Assembly (NCBI GenBank): GCA_002494645.1
Contig: DACE01000027.1
Location: 1,611-8,833 of the forward strand
Direction of reading: 5' to 3'
DNA length: 7,223 nucleotides
Source of the DNA: Euryarchaeota archaeon UBA256
GTDB taxonomy: Archaea; Thermoplasmatota; Poseidoniia; Poseidoniales; Poseidoniaceae
How positions within the stretch are numbered: the stretch's first letter is position 1; every line of letters starts with the position of its first letter. The position numbers and the translations under genes are program-made. Below, piece after piece: positions 4,970-7,223 of the stretch. The notes beneath the pieces were generated by a model. It had not been told where the DNA came from. It made no database searches and worked only from the letters and a program-made list of their open reading frames with translations.

Positions 4970-6169
4970 ATGGAGGAAGAGGCGTTCACGGGCTCAAGCG
5001 AGGCTGTCGTTCCTCCTTGGTTCCCAGCAGGTCTTACCGACCAAGCCTACGACCCGGCGACCTTCAGCGAGGGTTTGCCCAGCCCTTGGGGGCGCTTCCA
5101 TGGCTGGGACTGGACAGGAGCGATTTCTCCAGACTGGTGGAATCAACCCGACACGACGACTTGGGGGGCCTGGCCCAGTGATGTCAAGGCCGTGGACCTT
5201 CTCGAACACACCCGCCAAAGTATCATCATGGACGTTGACGGCCAGTACATCGTTCATCTCTTTCCGTTCCAAACCGGTCATGACCTCTCGACATTGGCCT
5301 TGTTTCAACCGTGGCGTGAAGCCCTGAGTGAAGTCCCTTTGCTGATGCCCATTGGAGGAATGAAACATGAAGGCGGGGACATGGTCATCATCTATCCGCA
5401 TCACGCCTACTCACCCGTTGACACACAGCAAGTTCCGTCCCTCGCCAAAGCCCTTGGCCGGATTCACACGACTCTTGCTCCCTTTGCCACACCCAACACA
5501 GAACGTCGCTGGAACGAACGTTTGAAATCCATCGAAGGCCATCTGAAAACCACCACATTGTGGCGCGCACCGCATACAAAACACGTGCTTGGTTTACCTT
5601 CGGTGTACCTCAGTAACTTGGTCCTCAACGGCTCCAGTGAACCGCAGTTGATTCCGACTTCTCGTCCTTTGATGGACCATCTTTTGTGTGCGGATGAACG
5701 CTTGCCGGGCGCAGCAATGATGGGTCGGCTTGAGCAACGTCTGGCACTCATCGGCCGGTTTGAATCCTCGGATGAGCGGCAAGGATTCTATGAGGCTTGG
5801 GCAAAGCAAGTCCCTTCTTCATGGAGTTCTCCTTCTTCGATTTCAACGGTCAACGGGGGTCTTTGGATTTGGAGGTACGAAGCCATTCTTTTGATGCTGG
5901 CTGAAGCACGAGCCTACGGTCTTGACCAACAAGTGAAGCAGTGTGAAGGTTGGCTCAACGACGTCTCGCGAATTCAAGCACGATTGGGTGAATTACGCAG
6001 CATGCACGGCTTGAGAAAGACGGGATTGTGGGGTGCCTTGGCAACCCTTGTCATCACGTGGGATGCTCAGAATTGGTCGGGTCTTCCCGGTGCTGTGATT
6101 CTAACCATGCTCGCCATGGCAGGAATCGGCCATCTGCTCTATCGGCGTCGCTTGCCTTCACCGTATTGA
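4970..6169 (+). CDS. Unrecognised membrane-anchored protein, possible APH-like pseudokinase with Trp-rich N-terminus
   Basis: I do not firmly recognise this 399-residue protein. Residues 17-68 hold eight Trp among Pro, Gly and Asp (e.g. WDWTG, DWWNQ, TWGAW). Residues 75-230 follow the order of an aminoglycoside-phosphotransferase-type kinase: a strand QYIVHLFP (92-99), a hinge-like GGDMVIIY (135-142), a helix ALGRIHTTL (161-169), then PSVYLSNLVL (210-219), which aligns with HGDxxxxNxxx, and IPTSR (228-232) where the metal-binding DFG/DFE would be. The strand Lys is His, the catalytic Asp appears to be Ser, and the metal Asp is gone, so a catalytically dead kinase fold is my inference. Two hydrophobic segments (about 351-364 and 371-391) followed by RRR suggest a C-terminal membrane hairpin with a cytoplasmic main domain. 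The start is set by the in-frame TGA at 4943 and lack of other ATGs. Converges on the channel gene. Confidence 0.75.
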   Translation: MEEEAFTGSSEAVVPPWFPAGLTDQAYDPATFSEGLPSPWGRFHGWDWTGAISPDWWNQPDTTTWGAWPSDVKAVDLLEHTRQSIIMDVDGQYIVHLFPFQTGHDLSTLALFQPWREALSEVPLLMPIGGMKHEGGDMVIIYPHHAYSPVDTQQVPSLAKALGRIHTTLAPFATPNTERRWNERLKSIEGHLKTTTLWRAPHTKHVLGLPSVYLSNLVLNGSSEPQLIPTSRPLMDHLLCADERLPGAAMMGRLEQRLALIGRFESSDERQGFYEAWAKQVPSSWSSPSSISTVNGGLWIWRYEAILLMLAEARAYGLDQQVKQCEGWLNDVSRIQARLGELRSMHGLRKTGLWGALATLVITWDAQNWSGLPGAVILTMLAMAGIGHLLYRRRLPSPY

Positions 6170-6170
6170 T

Positions 6171-7223
6171 TCAGCGCTGCTGGCGTATGCGTCCGTCGTA
6201 GAAATCGATGCCGAGGTCCTCTGCGATGTTTTTGATTTCAATGATCAACTTGGCTCGCTCTTCTCGTTCCTCAACTCCGCCAGAAACATCCCAGTAAAGG
6301 TTGACATCAATGTCGAGTGAGGTGGCTGAAATCATACTGACCTGACAGAAGGAGGCTTCCTCCTTGAGCGTTTTCGGGTTGTTACGAATGCCTTCCAGAA
6401 CTCGCTCGCAAAAGGAGTTGACCGCATCCCCGTCAGCGTTGATGTCAAGATGGAGTTGAGTTTGCCACCGTCGCCATCGTCGCTTGCCCCAATTCTCTAC
6501 GGGGGAATTCACAAGGTTGGCGTTTGGCATGGTGATGATGGTGTCTGCTGAGGTTCGAATCAACGTGGTACGCAAGTTGATTTCAATCACTTCACCTTCT
6601 GCACTGCCGACAACGATCCAGTCGCCGACCTTGAAGGGACGGTCGAGCAAGACGGTGATGGCACCGAAAAAGTTGGAGATTGAATCCTTGGCAGCGAGGG
6701 CGAGGGCGAGACCGGAAATACCCAAACCGGCGATAAGCGAGGTCAGGTCAAAACCCATCGAATCGGCGATGAAGACAGCACCGACGAAGATGATGAAGAA
6801 GCGCAAGGTGCTCTGCATGGCAGAAATAAGCGTCTTTTCGGTGCCGTCCAAATTCTCATCTTTATCGAAGAGCATGACGATGTCTTGAACGATATTGATG
6901 AGTCTAAAGGCCCATACGACAACGGCGATAGCCATGACGAATTGAAGCAAACCGGGAAGAAAACTTGCAGCCAGCGTGGGCATGAGGACGGGTGAACCCG
7001 TACGCTGCATGTCGTCAATGAGGGCGTTGACCATGACCAGAGCCACTCCAACTCCCGCAGCCGTGCCGAGTGCTTTGTCAGAATTCTGGACGGTTTTGCT
7101 GGTGATGGCCTCGGAGCGAATGATGGTTCGCAAAACGGTCGGTGCGATTCGCATGGTGATGATACGCACGATGAGAATCAGCATCAAAATGGACGCCATC
7201 GCTACCAAAGTGAAGTTTGAAAA
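6171..7223 (-). CDS. mscS: MscS-family mechanosensitive ion channel, 5' partial
   Basis: This is a small-conductance channel that opens under membrane tension to release solutes in hypo-osmotic shock. The frame stays open to the right edge (reading FSNFT before a TTG at 7208), so the N-terminus is probably outside; ATG 7199 is the first ATG. Counting from the TTG, hydrophobic helices lie near 5-20, 48-64, 84-106, 133-150 and 157-186. The last is the pore helix, LIAGLGISGLALALAAKDSISNFFG in two parts (158-170, 171-182), with Gly/Ala packing faces and Leu ring candidates L167-L171. Then DRPFKVGDWI (189-198) starts the beta domain, with TIITMPNANL (223-232) and a basic KRRWRRW patch (242-248). 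The C-terminal alpha/beta vestibule domain ends about 345. Total length exceeds the minimal bacterial MscS because of extra N-terminal helices. Intact across the visible part. Confidence 0.93.
   Translation of the reverse strand, partial: FSNFTLVAMASILMLILIVRIITMRIAPTVLRTIIRSEAITSKTVQNSDKALGTAAGVGVALVMVNALIDDMQRTGSPVLMPTLAASFLPGLLQFVMAIAVVVWAFRLINIVQDIVMLFDKDENLDGTEKTLISAMQSTLRFFIIFVGAVFIADSMGFDLTSLIAGLGISGLALALAAKDSISNFFGAITVLLDRPFKVGDWIVVGSAEGEVIEINLRTTLIRTSADTIITMPNANLVNSPVENWGKRRWRRWQTQLHLDINADGDAVNSFCERVLEGIRNNPKTLKEEASFCQVSMISATSLDIDVNLYWDVSGGVEEREERAKLIIEIKNIAEDLGIDFYDGRIRQQR

Noticed and set aside
4994..5404. 136-codon antisense frame inside the 399-residue gene
   Set aside because: It has no recognisable motif. 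The + frame has a coherent hydrophobic/charged pattern and a C-terminal membrane hairpin.
6834..6869. DKDENLDGTE in the MscS protein as a fifth EF-hand
   Set aside because: The Glu at loop position 12 is missing and no helices of the right type flank it. It is better read as an acidic loop between membrane helices.
6484..6888. 134-codon + strand frame opposite mscS
   Set aside because: It mirrors the conserved MscS pore and beta domain, and its low-complexity Ser/Lys composition is typical of a shadow.

Overview
The window reads as a piece of a mesophilic, probably marine euryarchaeal genome, with Marine Group II/Poseidoniales or a relative as the best guess. This is an inference. It rests on an archaeal/eukaryotic-style cis-prenyltransferase (MDGNRRFA, YALSTENLNRP), very acidic extracytoplasmic protein sequence, short Shine-Dalgarno-led genes, and dense N-glycosylation sequons. 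No rRNA, tRNA, mobile element or CRISPR array is visible.

Left part (1-3589, + strand): a zinc/manganese-type ABC importer in the order znuA (5' end outside the window), znuC, znuB. The binding protein is the most unusual object here. Its metal-binding C-lobe is ordinary, but the charged loop before the DPHxWLNP motif has grown to more than 360 residues. That loop holds four EF-hand calcium loops, long His/Asp tracts, and a 9-residue repeat that carries an N-E-T sequon in each full copy. The EF-hand region is itself an internal duplication of about 101-104 residues. A 213-bp gap follows znuA and may encode a 33-residue single-pass membrane protein (1716-1817). It also holds a short inverted repeat and a weak TATA-like box ahead of znuC. 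znuC and znuB overlap by one base. The ATPase ends in its own His-rich tail.

Middle (3633-4920, - strand): a two-gene operon, uppS then a Nudix hydrolase, with one base between stop and start. uppS makes the polyprenyl diphosphate behind the archaeal dolichol-type glycan carrier. The Nudix enzyme resembles the ADP-ribose pyrophosphatase group.

Right part (4970-7223): a divergently transcribed 399-residue protein of no firmly recognised family. It looks like a kinase-fold (APH-like) protein that has lost its catalytic residues, with a Trp-rich N-terminus and two C-terminal membrane segments. It converges, with one base between the stop codons, on an MscS-type mechanosensitive channel gene whose 5' end leaves the window.

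Taken together the genes are envelope-centred: metal capture and import, lipid carrier synthesis, osmotic release, and an unknown membrane-anchored protein. Only the ABC importer genes clearly work as one system. A link between the carrier-lipid enzyme and the sequon-rich binding protein is plausible but not shown by the sequence.
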